Shown: one piece after another, positions 1 through 6,848 of the stretch
Layout of the letters: every line of letters starts with the position of its first letter
How positions within the stretch are numbered: the stretch's first letter is position 1
NCBI GenBank assembly: GCA_002429045.1
Contig: DIYM01000058.1
Coordinates: forward strand, 28,766-48,971
DNA: 20,206 nucleotides
Source: Phycisphaerales bacterium UBA6054
GTDB lineage: Bacteria; Planctomycetota; Phycisphaerae; Phycisphaerales; UBA1924
Direction: 5' to 3'
Made by a program: the position numbers and the translations under genes
Notes under the pieces: generated by a model
What the model saw: only the letters and a program-made list of their open reading frames with translations
Databases searched by the model: none
Told to the model about the DNA's origin: nothing

Positions 1-624
1 GCGTCGATCCGCGAATCGCTGATCGACACGAGCCTGAACTTCAAGATCGTCGGCACGACCGAGGAACTCGAAGAATCGCTCGAGAGCAACCCCGAGATGA
101 TCCTGATCGACCTGGACCTCGGGGACACATCGGGCCCGGAACTGGTCAAGCAGCTTCGCGTGCGCGGGCTGAACTGCCCGATCGCGTTGATCGGTGCGAC
201 CGCCCAGGAGCTGGACCGGTCGATGATCCGGGTGTGCGGGGCGGACGCGCTCGTCCGCACCCCGATCGACGAGCACGAGCTGCTCCGCACGCTCGCCGAC
301 TACCTGCTCAGCGCGTGGGACATCGATGCGCTCGACAAGGCCCGGTCCCGCGTCGATCGGGGCACGCTCGTCTCCTTGTGCTTCGAGCTCAACAAGCTCG
401 GCGTCGTGATGGACCAGCAGGTGCGGGTGAACGATCGCGTCGCCCTGTTTGGGACGTGCCAGAACATCAAAGGCCTGGCGATGCTGGTCGGGATGCACGG
501 TGTCGCCGGCATGGCCGAACGCCTCGGAGAGGCGGCCGCGAAGTCCGGGGACGAGAGCGAACTCGACGAACTGATCGAGCAGGTGCGTCTGGGATGCGCG
601 GCTGCCGGCCGGGCCGCCGCCTGA
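1..624 (+). CDS. Receiver-domain protein with degenerate HPt-like C-terminus (5' partial)
   Basis: The frame is open from base 1, so the true start lies outside the window; 207 codons are visible. Visible residues 1-105 look like the later part of a CheY-type receiver. LIDLDLGDTSG places the phospho-acceptor Asp at visible residue 37. The GAD...TP segment has Arg86 (VRTP) where the family has an invariant Lys (KP). Residues 115-200 form a helical region resembling a histidine phosphotransfer domain, but where HPt domains have H-x-x-K-G this protein has Q154-N-I-K-G, so the phosphorylatable His appears to be lost. There is no DNA-binding output domain after the receiver. I infer a signalling or scaffold protein that may bind partners without relaying phosphate. 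Its partner kinase, if any, would be upstream of the window. Receiver identity is fairly sure; the pseudo-HPt reading is moderate. Confidence 0.75.
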   Translation, partial: ASIRESLIDTSLNFKIVGTTEELEESLESNPEMILIDLDLGDTSGPELVKQLRVRGLNCPIALIGATAQELDRSMIRVCGADALVRTPIDEHELLRTLADYLLSAWDIDALDKARSRVDRGTLVSLCFELNKLGVVMDQQVRVNDRVALFGTCQNIKGLAMLVGMHGVAGMAERLGEAAAKSGDESELDELIEQVRLGCAAAGRAAA

Positions 625-637
625 TCGCCTCCGACGA

Positions 638-643
638 TATCAT
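638..643 (+). promoter_or_regulatory. -10-like box, possible leaderless start
   Basis: TATCAT lies six bases before the GTG at 650, the spacing expected if transcription starts at the start codon itself. It belongs to the group of TA(T/C)(G/C)(A/C)T boxes seen before many genes in this window. No good -35 is visible. Confidence 0.35.
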
Positions 644-649
644 GACCCC

Positions 650-1504
650 GTGGATGCGCGGGGGGTCATCGAAGATGCGCTCGGGGAACCGGTCGACAGG
701 CTGCGCCCCCTGCGTGGTGGCTGCATCGCCGAGGTGTATCACGCGCAGACCGCGTCGGGTCGAGACCTGGTCGCCAAGTGCGCGAGACCCGGCACGGACG
801 GGGGGTTCGTCGCGGAAGCCGAGATGCTCGACGGGCTCAGCCCGGTCGCACCGACGCCGGTCGTGCTGCTGGCCCGACCGGACCTGCTGGTGATGGAGCA
901 CATCGCCAACAGCGGGGGCGGTTCGGCCCTCGGAGAACGCGGGCTGGGCGAGATCGTCGCCGCGATCCACAGCGTCACCGGGGACCGGTACGGGTACGGG
1001 CACCCGACGCGGATCCGCGAGATCACGCTGGACAACACCTGGTCGGGAGACTGGGCGTTGTTCTATGCCTCGACCAGGCTGAGCCCGATGGCCCGCCGGG
1101 TGGCCCGGCTGGGCGCAGTCTCCGATGCGTTCGCCGCCAAGGTCGATCGCCTGTGCGAGCGTCTCGGGGACGTGCTCGGGGATGTCGGTGAGCCGAGGCT
1201 GGTGCACGGCGATCTCTGGTCTGGCAACATGCTCTGGTCCAGAGGACGGATCGCGGCGCTGATCGACCCGCTGAGCCTCTACGCGGATCCCGAGATCGAA
1301 CTGGCGTTCATCGATCTGATGGGCGGTGTGTCGCGAGCGTTCTGGGAGGGGTACGAATCGGTGCGCGCGATCCGGGCCGGTTTCTGGGACACGCGGGTCC
1401 ACCTGTACCAGATCGTCCCGCTGCTCGGCCACGAGATCCTGTTTCGAGACGGGTGGGCGTCCCGCGCAGAAAACGCGATGGTTCGGCTCGAGGAATCGCT
1501 CTGA
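650..1504 (+). CDS. Fructosamine/ketosamine 3-kinase family protein
   Basis: This 284-residue protein, close to the usual family length, belongs to the fructosamine kinase branch of the protein-kinase-like fold. These enzymes use ATP to phosphorylate sugar-amine adducts on proteins or small molecules, which destabilises the adduct and repairs glycation. Visible motifs are a glycine-containing N-terminal loop (LRGGCIAEVY, about 21-30), a candidate ATP-binding Lys43 (LVAKCA), the catalytic loop HGDLWSGN (186-193) and the metal-binding IDPLSLYADPEIELAF (205-220), whose IDP...D.E.ELA pattern is typical of this family rather than generic aminoglycoside kinases. The GTG start at 650 is chosen because the frame closes just upstream and a -10-like box sits six bases before it, with no ribosome binding site. 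A large hairpin follows the stop. Family assignment is confident; the substrate is unknown. Confidence 0.85.
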   Translation: MDARGVIEDALGEPVDRLRPLRGGCIAEVYHAQTASGRDLVAKCARPGTDGGFVAEAEMLDGLSPVAPTPVVLLARPDLLVMEHIANSGGGSALGERGLGEIVAAIHSVTGDRYGYGHPTRIREITLDNTWSGDWALFYASTRLSPMARRVARLGAVSDAFAAKVDRLCERLGDVLGDVGEPRLVHGDLWSGNMLWSRGRIAALIDPLSLYADPEIELAFIDLMGGVSRAFWEGYESVRAIRAGFWDTRVHLYQIVPLLGHEILFRDGWASRAENAMVRLEESL

Positions 1505-1509
1505 CGGGC

Positions 1510-1552
1510 CGGCCCCGGCGAAACTACTTGCCGGCTTCCGGCGCCGGGGCCG
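1510..1552 (+). terminator. GC-rich hairpin after the fructosamine kinase gene
   Basis: Arms at 1510-1520 (CGGCCCCGGCG) and 1542-1552 are perfect complements of 11 bp around a 21-base loop, and the loop holds a smaller GCCGG/CCGGC stem. It starts six bases after the stop codon. There is no T-run, so it is a hairpin-type end without the classical tail. The remaining bases to the tRNA (1553-1677) hold only a weaker stem at 1587-1608 that could serve the tRNA on the other strand. Confidence 0.5.
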
Positions 1553-1677
1553 CTTGCAACAGGGCACCCCGATCGCAGCGGGATTACCGGGCCGGACTCC
1601 TCGCCCGGGCTAGAAAGATCGGCTGTTCTGGGGGGGCCCGTTTGGTGCATCGGTCTCGGGCTGCCGATAGACGGAAG

Positions 1678-1752
1678 GGTGACCAACGGGACTTGAACCC
1701 GCGACCCCCGGGATCACAACCCGGTGCTCTAACCAACTGAGCTATGGCCACC
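1678..1752 (-). tRNA. tRNA-His (GUG anticodon)
   Basis: Read on the minus strand, this 75-base stretch folds as a complete cloverleaf. The acceptor stem pairs GTGGCCA with TGGTCAC, with one G-T pair. The D-arm is AGCTCAGTTGGTTAGAGC, the anticodon loop TTGTGAT carries GTG (His), and the T-arm is GCGGGTTCAAGTCCCGT. The DNA-encoded extra 5' G opposite C73, the identity element of bacterial tRNA-His, is present at 1752. The bases after C73 are CTT, so the 3' CCA is not encoded and must be added by nucleotidyltransferase. No other tRNA lies nearby. Confidence 0.97.
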
Positions 1753-1783
1753 ATCTCGACGCGTGGGTCCGCGTCGTGGAGAC

Positions 1784-1813
1784 ATCGTAGCCGACCCCCC
1801 CGCGAGAAGTCAC
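1784..1813 (-). promoter_or_regulatory. Putative promoter of tRNA-His
   Basis: On the minus strand TACGAT (1789 to 1784) is preceded after 18 bases by GTGACT (1813 to 1808), which matches four of six bases of a TTGACA-type -35. Transcription would begin near 1777, leaving about 25 bases of 5' leader before the mature tRNA. The -10 hexamer is the same one found before tpiA, secG and glmS. Confidence 0.5.
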
Positions 1814-1896
1814 GCGTCCGCGCGGGCTCGGGCCGGCCTTTTGGGCCTAGCGGGGGCTAGCATCGTTCACTTCGCCGAGTCGGCCGCGTGCGATGT

Positions 1897-1920
1897 GTCG
1901 GAGGAGAGGGATTCTCCGAC
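1897..1920 (+). other. Hairpin in the pckA leader
   Basis: GTCGGAG (1897-1903) and CTCCGAC (1914-1920) are perfect 7-bp complements around a 10-base loop, about 64 bases before the pckA start. The left arm and loop contain GGAGGAGAGGG, which could also mimic a ribosome binding site. Only weak -10 candidates are visible around it (TAGCAT at 1858, TACGAC at 1944). The rest of the 1753-1983 gap shows nothing beyond the tRNA promoter. Confidence 0.3.
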
Positions 1921-1983
1921 GCTTCCCCGGCTGTTTTGGCTGTTACGACGCTCGGTTTCATCGAGCGGTGAGGAGTCGATCGC

Positions 1984-3576
1984 ATGGGTGCTGTCAGCGT
2001 TGAGCAGCTGGATCTGTCGTCGGGGCACGCGCACCGGAACCTGTCCACCGCGGATCTCGTCGAGCGGGTGCTCTCGCGGGGCGAGGGGATCCTCGCCTCG
2101 AACGGGGCGGTGGTCGTGAAGACCGGGGACCGGACCGGGCGGAGCCCGAAGGACAAGCTGCTCGAGGACACGCCGGCGATCCACGAGAAGATCGACTGGG
2201 GCAAGGTGAACCAGCCGATCACGCCCGAGAAGTTCGATATCGCGCAGCGGATCGCGACCGAGCACCTCAACAAGCAGGGCGAGGTGTACGTGTTCGAAGG
2301 GTTCGCCGGCGCCGACACCGCGCACCGGCTGGGCGTGCGGGTCATCACGCACATGGCGTGGCACGCGCTGTTCGCCGAGACGCTGTTCATCAAGCCCGGT
2401 TCCGCGTCGGACGCGGGCGACGGTTCGTGGAAGCACGACTGGACCGTGATCAACGCCGGCACGCACAAGCTGACCAAGGAAGAGCAGGACGAACTGGGGC
2501 ACGGCTCGCAGACGCTGATCGTGCAGTCGCTCGAGAAGAAGACCGTCGTCATCATCGGCACCGAGTACGCGGGCGAGATGAAGAAGGGGATCTTCTACGC
2601 GATGAACTTCGACATGCCTGAAGAGGGCGTGTTCCCGATGCACTGCTCGTGCAACGTCTCCAAAGACGGCGAGAACGTCGCGCTGTTCTTCGGGCTGTCG
2701 GGCACCGGCAAGACCACGCTGAGCGCCGACCCGGACCGGGCGCTGGTCGGGGACGACGAGCACGGCTGGGGCCCCGGCGGGGTCTTCAACTTCGAGGGCG
2801 GGTGCTACGCGAAGGTCGTGGGCCTGACCCGCGACAAAGAGCCTCAGATCTGGGACGCGATCCGCTTCGGTTCGGTGCTGGAAAACACGAACGTCGATCC
2901 GGCGACGCGCGTGCCCGACTACGAGGACATCTCGATCACCGAGAACACCCGGGTGACCTACCCCGTGGACTACATACCGGACGCGCGGATCCCCAGCGTC
3001 GCCGGGCACCCCAGCAGCGTGGTGTTCCTGACCGCGGACGCGTTCGGAGTCATGCCCCCGATCAGCAAGCTCACGCCCGAGCAGGCGATGTACTACTTCA
3101 TCAACGGGTACACGAGCAAGCTCGCGGGGACCGAGGACGGGGTGACGGAGCCGCAGGCGGCGTTCTCGCCTTGCTTCGGCGGGCCCTTCATGCCGAGGCG
3201 TGCCAGCGAATACGCCGCGATGCTCGCCGACCGCATCAGGCAGTACGGCGCGAACGTGTGGCTGCTGAACACCGGCTGGTCGGGCGGGCCCTACGGGGTG
3301 GGCGAACGCTTCAGCCTGCCCTACACCCGCGCGATGGTCAGCGCCATCCTCAGCGGGAGGCTCGACAGCGAGCCCACGACCGAGCACCCGGTGCTCGGGC
3401 TGCACTTGCCCAAGGCGGTTCCCGAGGTCCCCGACAACGTGCTCGACCCGCGGAGCACGTGGGCGGACAAGGCCGCGTACGACGAGGCGGCCGCCAAGCT
3501 CGCCAAGCTCTTCCGCGAGAACGACGCGAAGTTCGAGATGCCCGACGCGGTCCGCTCCGCCGGGCCCAAGGGCTAG
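1984..3576 (+). CDS. pckA: Phosphoenolpyruvate carboxykinase (ATP)
   Basis: The enzyme converts oxaloacetate and ATP to phosphoenolpyruvate, CO2 and ADP, the first committed step of gluconeogenesis, in the cytosol. The 530-residue length is normal for the ATP-dependent family. The P-loop GLSGTGKTT is at residues 237-245, GDDEHGW (256-262) carries the metal-binding Asp257, and Lys201 (KKGIFYAMN) and His220 (MHCS) match the other metal ligands of the E. coli enzyme. RTGRSPKDK near residue 50 is the conserved oxaloacetate-binding region, and NTGWSGGPYGVGERF is the conserved C-lobe motif. The ATG at 1984 is supported by GAGGAG at 1970-1975, eight bases upstream. The gene stands alone, with a tRNA on the opposite strand behind it and a strong hairpin after it. 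No key residue is missing. Confidence 0.98.
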   Translation: MGAVSVEQLDLSSGHAHRNLSTADLVERVLSRGEGILASNGAVVVKTGDRTGRSPKDKLLEDTPAIHEKIDWGKVNQPITPEKFDIAQRIATEHLNKQGEVYVFEGFAGADTAHRLGVRVITHMAWHALFAETLFIKPGSASDAGDGSWKHDWTVINAGTHKLTKEEQDELGHGSQTLIVQSLEKKTVVIIGTEYAGEMKKGIFYAMNFDMPEEGVFPMHCSCNVSKDGENVALFFGLSGTGKTTLSADPDRALVGDDEHGWGPGGVFNFEGGCYAKVVGLTRDKEPQIWDAIRFGSVLENTNVDPATRVPDYEDISITENTRVTYPVDYIPDARIPSVAGHPSSVVFLTADAFGVMPPISKLTPEQAMYYFINGYTSKLAGTEDGVTEPQAAFSPCFGGPFMPRRASEYAAMLADRIRQYGANVWLLNTGWSGGPYGVGERFSLPYTRAMVSAILSGRLDSEPTTEHPVLGLHLPKAVPEVPDNVLDPRSTWADKAAYDEAAAKLAKLFRENDAKFEMPDAVRSAGPKG

Positions 3577-3595
3577 CCTCCGAGATACACACCAC

Positions 3596-3624
3596 CAGGC
3601 CCGGGGCACCACGGCCCGGGCCTG
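3596..3624 (+). terminator. Strong hairpin after pckA
   Basis: CAGGCCCGGG (3596-3605) and CCCGGGCCTG (3615-3624) form a perfect 10-bp stem with a 9-base loop, 20 bases after the pckA stop. It is followed by TCCCTTGG and not by a T-run, so termination may depend on the stem alone or on Rho. Confidence 0.65.
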
Positions 3625-3671
3625 TCCCTTGGTCCGCACACCCGTACCTCCCGAGCAGGGGACCGGTTGCC

Positions 3672-4262
3672 ATGAGCGAACAGGGCGATATCCCCCACAT
3701 CGATGCCCAACAGCGCCGGGCGAGCGCCGTGGCGCGTCCCGAAGACGCCACGGGGATCCTGACCGAGACCGCGGACGGGATCTCGATCGAACTGCCGGCA
3801 CGCGGGTACTTCAAGGGCAGCCGCGGGCTGGGCAGTTTCTCGCTGATGTGGATGGGCTTCGTGGCCGTGTTCTCCGCGGTGATGCTGTCGGGCAACACGA
3901 ACAGCCCCGCGTCGGGCGGCGACGCCATGCTCGCGGTGATCCTGGGCGTGTTCGCGTTCGCGGGGGCGCTGATGGTGCTCAGCGCGGCTCGGAGCGGGCG
4001 CCGGAGGGGGCTGATCGATGCCGTCGGTCCGGACCTGCTCATCACCCGCCAGGCGCTCGGCAGACCGAAAGCCCAGCACTGGGCAGGGGACCAGATCCGC
4101 GAGGTCGTCGTGGCGAAGAGCAACGTCGAGGTGAACGGCAAGCCGGTGCTCCACCTCGAAGTCCGGCTCCGGGACGGTTCCGAACTGGGGTTCTTCCCGG
4201 AGCGTGACGACAAAGAACTGCGATGGATCGCGGCGGAAGTGTCCGCGGCGTTGGGGCTCTGA
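3672..4262 (+). CDS. Two-helix membrane protein of unknown function
   Basis: I do not recognise this 196-residue protein by motif. It has a polar N-terminus, two hydrophobic segments at about 56-73 and 85-105 joined by a short polar loop, then an arginine cluster (RSGRRR, 108-112) and a C-terminal soluble region (about 113-196). That region alternates predicted beta strands such as DLLITRQ, EVVVAKS and VLHLEVRL. Two helices followed by a small all-beta domain resembles bacterial PH-like membrane proteins, but this is only an impression from the layout. The positive cluster after helix two suggests both ends lie in the cytoplasm. AGGGGA at 3655-3660 precedes the ATG at 3672. It lies between the pckA hairpin and the tpiA promoter-like box, so it is probably transcribed alone. 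Confidence 0.75.
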   Translation: MSEQGDIPHIDAQQRRASAVARPEDATGILTETADGISIELPARGYFKGSRGLGSFSLMWMGFVAVFSAVMLSGNTNSPASGGDAMLAVILGVFAFAGALMVLSAARSGRRRGLIDAVGPDLLITRQALGRPKAQHWAGDQIREVVVAKSNVEVNGKPVLHLEVRLRDGSELGFFPERDDKELRWIAAEVSAALGL

Positions 4263-4303
4263 CACCCCAGCCCGCCCGCCGACACGGGGGGACCGGGACG
4301 CCC

Positions 4304-4309
4304 TACGAT
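4304..4309 (+). promoter_or_regulatory. -10-like box before tpiA
   Basis: TACGAT lies 53 bases before the tpiA start. CCGACA at 4279-4284 is a possible -35, but the 19-base spacing is long. It is the same hexamer as before secG, glmS (minus) and tRNA-His (minus). Confidence 0.4.
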
Positions 4310-4362
4310 CGCGCTGATCGGCACCGATCACGCTCAGCCCATACCACCCACGGAGCAACCGC

Positions 4363-5145
4363 ATGACCTCGGAACAACGCAGACCGTTTGTCGGCGGCAA
4401 CTGGAAGATGAACGGGGACCGCGCCCAGGGCACCGAGTTGGCCCGCGCCGTGGCGTCCGAGGTCGGCCAACTCACCGACGCGGTGGATGTCGCGGTGTTC
4501 CCGGCGTTCCCGTACCTCTCCGGCGTGGGCGGAGCGCTCGCCGATTCGGGCGTCATGCTGGGATCGCAGGACGTGTACCACCAGCCAGACGGCGCGTTCA
4601 CGGGCGAGGTCTCGGTCGCGATGCTCGCCGACTGCGGGGCGCGCGCGGTGCTCGCGGGGCACTCCGAACGCCGGCACGTGATCGGAGAGGACGACCGGAC
4701 CGTGAACAAAAAGGCGGCGGCCACAGTCGCCGGGGGCATGATCTCCGTGCTGTGCGTGGGCGAGAGCCTCGGGCAGCGCGAAGCGGGCGAGACCGATCGT
4801 GTCAACGAGCGGCAGACCAGGCTCGGGCTGGGCGGGATCAGCCCCGAAGACCTGCAACGCGTGGTGATCGCCTACGAGCCCGTCTGGGCGATCGGCACCG
4901 GCAAGACCGCGACGCCAGAGGACGCCCAGGACGCCCATGCCAAGATCCGAGCGGTGGTCGCGGATCTGTACGGCGAAGGCCCGGCGTCGGCGATCCGGAT
5001 CATCTACGGCGGGTCCATGAAGCCCGCGAACGCCGAGGCCCTGATGGCGATGCCCGACATCGACGGCGGGCTGATCGGGGGCGCGAGCCTGGAGGCGGCG
5101 GACTTCGGGACGATCGTCCGGGCGGGGGCGGCGGTCGCCCGCTGA
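4363..5145 (+). CDS. tpiA: Triosephosphate isomerase
   Basis: This 260-residue enzyme interconverts dihydroxyacetone phosphate and glyceraldehyde 3-phosphate in glycolysis and gluconeogenesis. The full catalytic set is visible: Asn13 and Lys15 in GGNWKMN, electrophile His100 in LAGHSERR, and catalytic base Glu172 in AYEPVWAIGTGKTA, which continues into the flexible phosphate-gripping loop 6. IIYGGSMKPANA and DGGLIGGASL close the barrel with the remaining phosphate contacts. Length and motifs are normal. A promoter-like TACGAT lies 53 bases upstream. secG follows on the same strand, as in many bacteria, but a hairpin directly at the stop and a second TACGAT suggest separate transcription. The ATG at 4363 matches the usual N-terminus of the family. 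Confidence 0.98.
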   Translation: MTSEQRRPFVGGNWKMNGDRAQGTELARAVASEVGQLTDAVDVAVFPAFPYLSGVGGALADSGVMLGSQDVYHQPDGAFTGEVSVAMLADCGARAVLAGHSERRHVIGEDDRTVNKKAAATVAGGMISVLCVGESLGQREAGETDRVNERQTRLGLGGISPEDLQRVVIAYEPVWAIGTGKTATPEDAQDAHAKIRAVVADLYGEGPASAIRIIYGGSMKPANAEALMAMPDIDGGLIGGASLEAADFGTIVRAGAAVAR

Positions 5146-5167
5146 ACGGGCCGACCCAGGGCCCGTT
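5145..5167 (+). terminator. Hairpin at the end of tpiA
   Basis: AACGGGCC (5145-5152) and GGCCCGTT (5160-5167) form a perfect 8-bp stem with a 7-base loop. It begins on the last base of the tpiA stop codon and ends 16 bases before the secG promoter-like box, with only GTTGGT after the stem. Confidence 0.55.
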
Positions 5168-5183
5168 GGTCGGGCATCGGGCC

Positions 5184-5189
5184 TACGAT
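5184..5189 (+). promoter_or_regulatory. -10-like box before secG
   Basis: TACGAT followed by CCCGG sits 69 bases before the secG start, directly after the tpiA hairpin. Transcription would start near 5196, at or beside an ATG that opens an eight-codon frame. No convincing -35 is present. Confidence 0.4.
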
Positions 5190-5196
5190 CCCGGCC

Positions 5197-5223
5197 ATGC
5201 TCCGGACCGTTGGCCCGGAGTGA
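5197..5223 (+). other. Possible leaderless eight-codon upstream ORF of secG
   Basis: An ATG seven bases after the TACGAT box opens a frame for MLRTVGPE and stops at 5221-5223, 35 bases before the secG start. Its position at the predicted transcription start would allow leaderless translation. A frame this short can easily occur by chance, so this is only a candidate leader peptide. Confidence 0.2.
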
Positions 5224-5258
5224 CAAGTGCTTCTCCCCGCCCCGTTTGGAGCGATCCC

Positions 5259-5798
5259 GTGCTGATCCTGGCCGAACTCAATCCGTATCTCGTCAAACTC
5301 GGCATCGTCGCGCTCGTGGGCGTGTGCGTGCTGATGATCCTCGTGGTGCTGATCCAACGCCCCCAGGGGGGCGGGCTGTCGGGCGCGTTCGGCGCGGGCG
5401 GCGGGGGCGCCGGGGCGGGGCAGACCGCGTTCGGGACCAAGACCGGCGATGTGCTGACCTACGCCACCATCGCGGTGTTCGTGCTGTATCTGCTCGTCGC
5501 GATCGGGCTGAACTTCGCCACCCGACCGTACACGGACAACGCCAACACCCTCCCGGCCGCCACAGCGCCGGGCGCGCCCGAGCAGCAATCAGACGGGGGC
5601 GCTGAGACCGAAACCACGGGCGACACGGCGGGCGATACGGCGGGCGACGGAGCGGGCGACGAGGCACCCCAAGAGGACGTCACCGGACCCGCGGGCGACC
5701 CGGCGGGAGGCGTCGACCCGTCGGAACCGGGCACGCCGAGTGCTGATGTGCCAGAGACCGATCCGGCGGTCGACCCCGCGTCGGCCGAGCAACCCTGA
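5259..5798 (+). CDS. secG: Preprotein translocase subunit SecG with long acidic tail
   Basis: SecG is the small two-helix subunit of the SecYEG translocation channel in the cytoplasmic membrane. Helix one spans about residues 12-32. It is followed by the diagnostic LIQRPQGGGLSGAFG (31-45), a glycine-rich loop and QTAFGTKTGDVLT (55-67), then helix two at about 69-87. The core is normal, but a tail of about 90 residues (90-179), rich in Asp, Glu, Gly, Pro, Ala and Thr, roughly doubles the protein. It includes four copies of a GD-containing tetrapeptide. The start is a GTG at 5259 with GGAG at 5248-5251, seven bases upstream; no ATG in frame gives a complete helix one. The position after tpiA is conserved in many bacteria. 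Confidence 0.92.
   Translation: MLILAELNPYLVKLGIVALVGVCVLMILVVLIQRPQGGGLSGAFGAGGGGAGAGQTAFGTKTGDVLTYATIAVFVLYLLVAIGLNFATRPYTDNANTLPAATAPGAPEQQSDGGAETETTGDTAGDTAGDGAGDEAPQEDVTGPAGDPAGGVDPSEPGTPSADVPETDPAVDPASAEQP
5616..5663 (+). repeat. Four 12-bp in-frame repeats in the secG tail
   Basis: Four tandem units built on GCGGGCGAC-type sequence encode TGDT, AGDT, AGDG and AGDE. They lie in the acidic extension after helix two, where low-complexity expansion would be tolerated. Confidence 0.7.
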
Positions 5799-5850
5799 CC
5801 GGGCGGACGCCGCGCCGCTCGCACCCCGGGCGTGCGCCGATCGCTCCGGG

Positions 5851-5856
5851 TATGCT
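5851..5856 (+). promoter_or_regulatory. -10-like box before the YicC gene
   Basis: TATGCT lies 47 bases before the TTG start, the same hexamer as upstream of carB. There is no clear -35. Confidence 0.35.
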
Positions 5857-5903
5857 CGCGCCCGTTGGGGCGAGATGATCGGGACGAGACCCAGGAGAAG
5901 CGA

Positions 5904-6788
5904 TTGATCCGCAGCATGACCGGCTTTGGTGACGCGTCCAGCCACGACGGAGACCTCGCGTTCGGCGTGGAAGTCCGCTCGGTGAACAACAAGTTCCTGA
6001 AGACGACGATCCGCGTGCCCGAGCGCCTCGCGGCGCTCGAGCCCGAACTCGAGCAGATGATCCGCACGTGCATCGGTCGCGGCTCGGTGACGCTGACGGT
6101 GACGTGCTCGGAGACCGGGGAAGCCGCTGCACACACGGTCAACGCCGACGCGCTGCGCAAGTACGCCGAGCAGATCTCCCGGGCGTTGGGCCTGGACGCG
6201 ACGGACCTGGACATCGCGCACCTCGTGACGCTGCCTGGCGTGCTCCAGCCCCCGGGAGACGAGGAGAGCAGGCTCCAGAACTCCCGGAACGCGATCCGCC
6301 CCCTGGTCGAACTGGCCCTGGACCATCTGGTGCAGATGCGGACCCGGGAGGGCGTGGCGTTGGCCGATGACCTGTCGGGGCACCTGGACTTCATCGGGGT
6401 TCGGATGGAGCGTCTGACCGAGATCGCGCCGCGTGTGATCGTGGACTACGAGCGCCGGCTCAAGTCCAGGATGGACGCGTTGTTGACCGACTCGGACGTT
6501 GCGGCGGAGGCGGACGTCTTGGTGAGGGAGATCGCGGTCTACGCCGAAAAAACGGATATCGCCGAGGAACTGGCGAGACTCAACGAGCACCTGCGCCACT
6601 TCCGAGACCTGCTCGCGTCGAAGGAAGACCGCCCGCTGGGGCGCACGATGGACTTCCTGAGCCAGGAACTGCTCCGCGAGGCGAACACGATCGCCAGCAA
6701 GAGCCCGGACGCGGAGATGAGCCGCCTGATCGTGGAGATCAAGGGCGCGATCGACCGCATCAAGGAGCAGGTTCAGAACGCGGAGTAA
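5904..6788 (+). CDS. yicC: YicC/YloC family endoribonuclease
   Basis: This 294-residue protein matches the YicC family along its whole length. Family members are cytoplasmic endoribonucleases; E. coli YicC has been linked to turnover of small RNA. The N-terminus IRSMTGFG is the family signature. The C-terminal DUF1732 domain shows VYAEKTDIAEELARLNEHL (about 213-231), GRTMDFLSQELLREANTIAS and the terminal IKEQVQN, all characteristic. The start is taken as TTG at 5904 because it restores the usual (M)IRSMTGFG beginning and has AGGAGA at 5893-5898, five bases upstream; the ATG at 5916 would remove four conserved residues. In many bacteria the next gene is guanylate kinase, but here an APH-type kinase follows after a hairpin, so the common neighbourhood is broken. 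Confidence 0.93.
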   Translation: MIRSMTGFGDASSHDGDLAFGVEVRSVNNKFLKTTIRVPERLAALEPELEQMIRTCIGRGSVTLTVTCSETGEAAAHTVNADALRKYAEQISRALGLDATDLDIAHLVTLPGVLQPPGDEESRLQNSRNAIRPLVELALDHLVQMRTREGVALADDLSGHLDFIGVRMERLTEIAPRVIVDYERRLKSRMDALLTDSDVAAEADVLVREIAVYAEKTDIAEELARLNEHLRHFRDLLASKEDRPLGRTMDFLSQELLREANTIASKSPDAEMSRLIVEIKGAIDRIKEQVQNAE

Positions 6789-6792
6789 AGGC

Positions 6793-6813
6793 GCGGGCGA
6801 TCCCCTCGCCCGC
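6793..6813 (+). terminator. Hairpin after the YicC gene
   Basis: GCGGGCGA (6793-6800) and TCGCCCGC (6806-6813) form a perfect 8-bp stem with a 5-base TCCCC loop, beginning four bases after the stop. No T-run follows. Confidence 0.55.
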
Positions 6814-6848
6814 ACGCCCAGCCTGTCCGTTGAGCGAAGGGATGCGCG

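Noticed and set aside
650..1504. Aminoglycoside resistance kinase
   Set aside because: The IDP...D.E.ELA pattern and length fit fructosamine kinases; nothing indicates resistance.
1867..3801. 644-codon open frame on the minus strand opposite pckA
   Set aside because: Antisense shadow of a clearly conserved gene in high-GC DNA; its translation is Arg/Val/Asp/Gly-rich with no domain.
4752..5798. 348-codon frame that would extend secG back through tpiA
   Set aside because: The upstream part overlaps tpiA out of frame and crosses its stop hairpin; the GTG at 5259 with a good ribosome binding site gives a normal SecG N-terminus.
5803..5835. CCGGGCG repeat after secG as a terminator
   Set aside because: The two copies are direct, not inverted, so they cannot form a stem.
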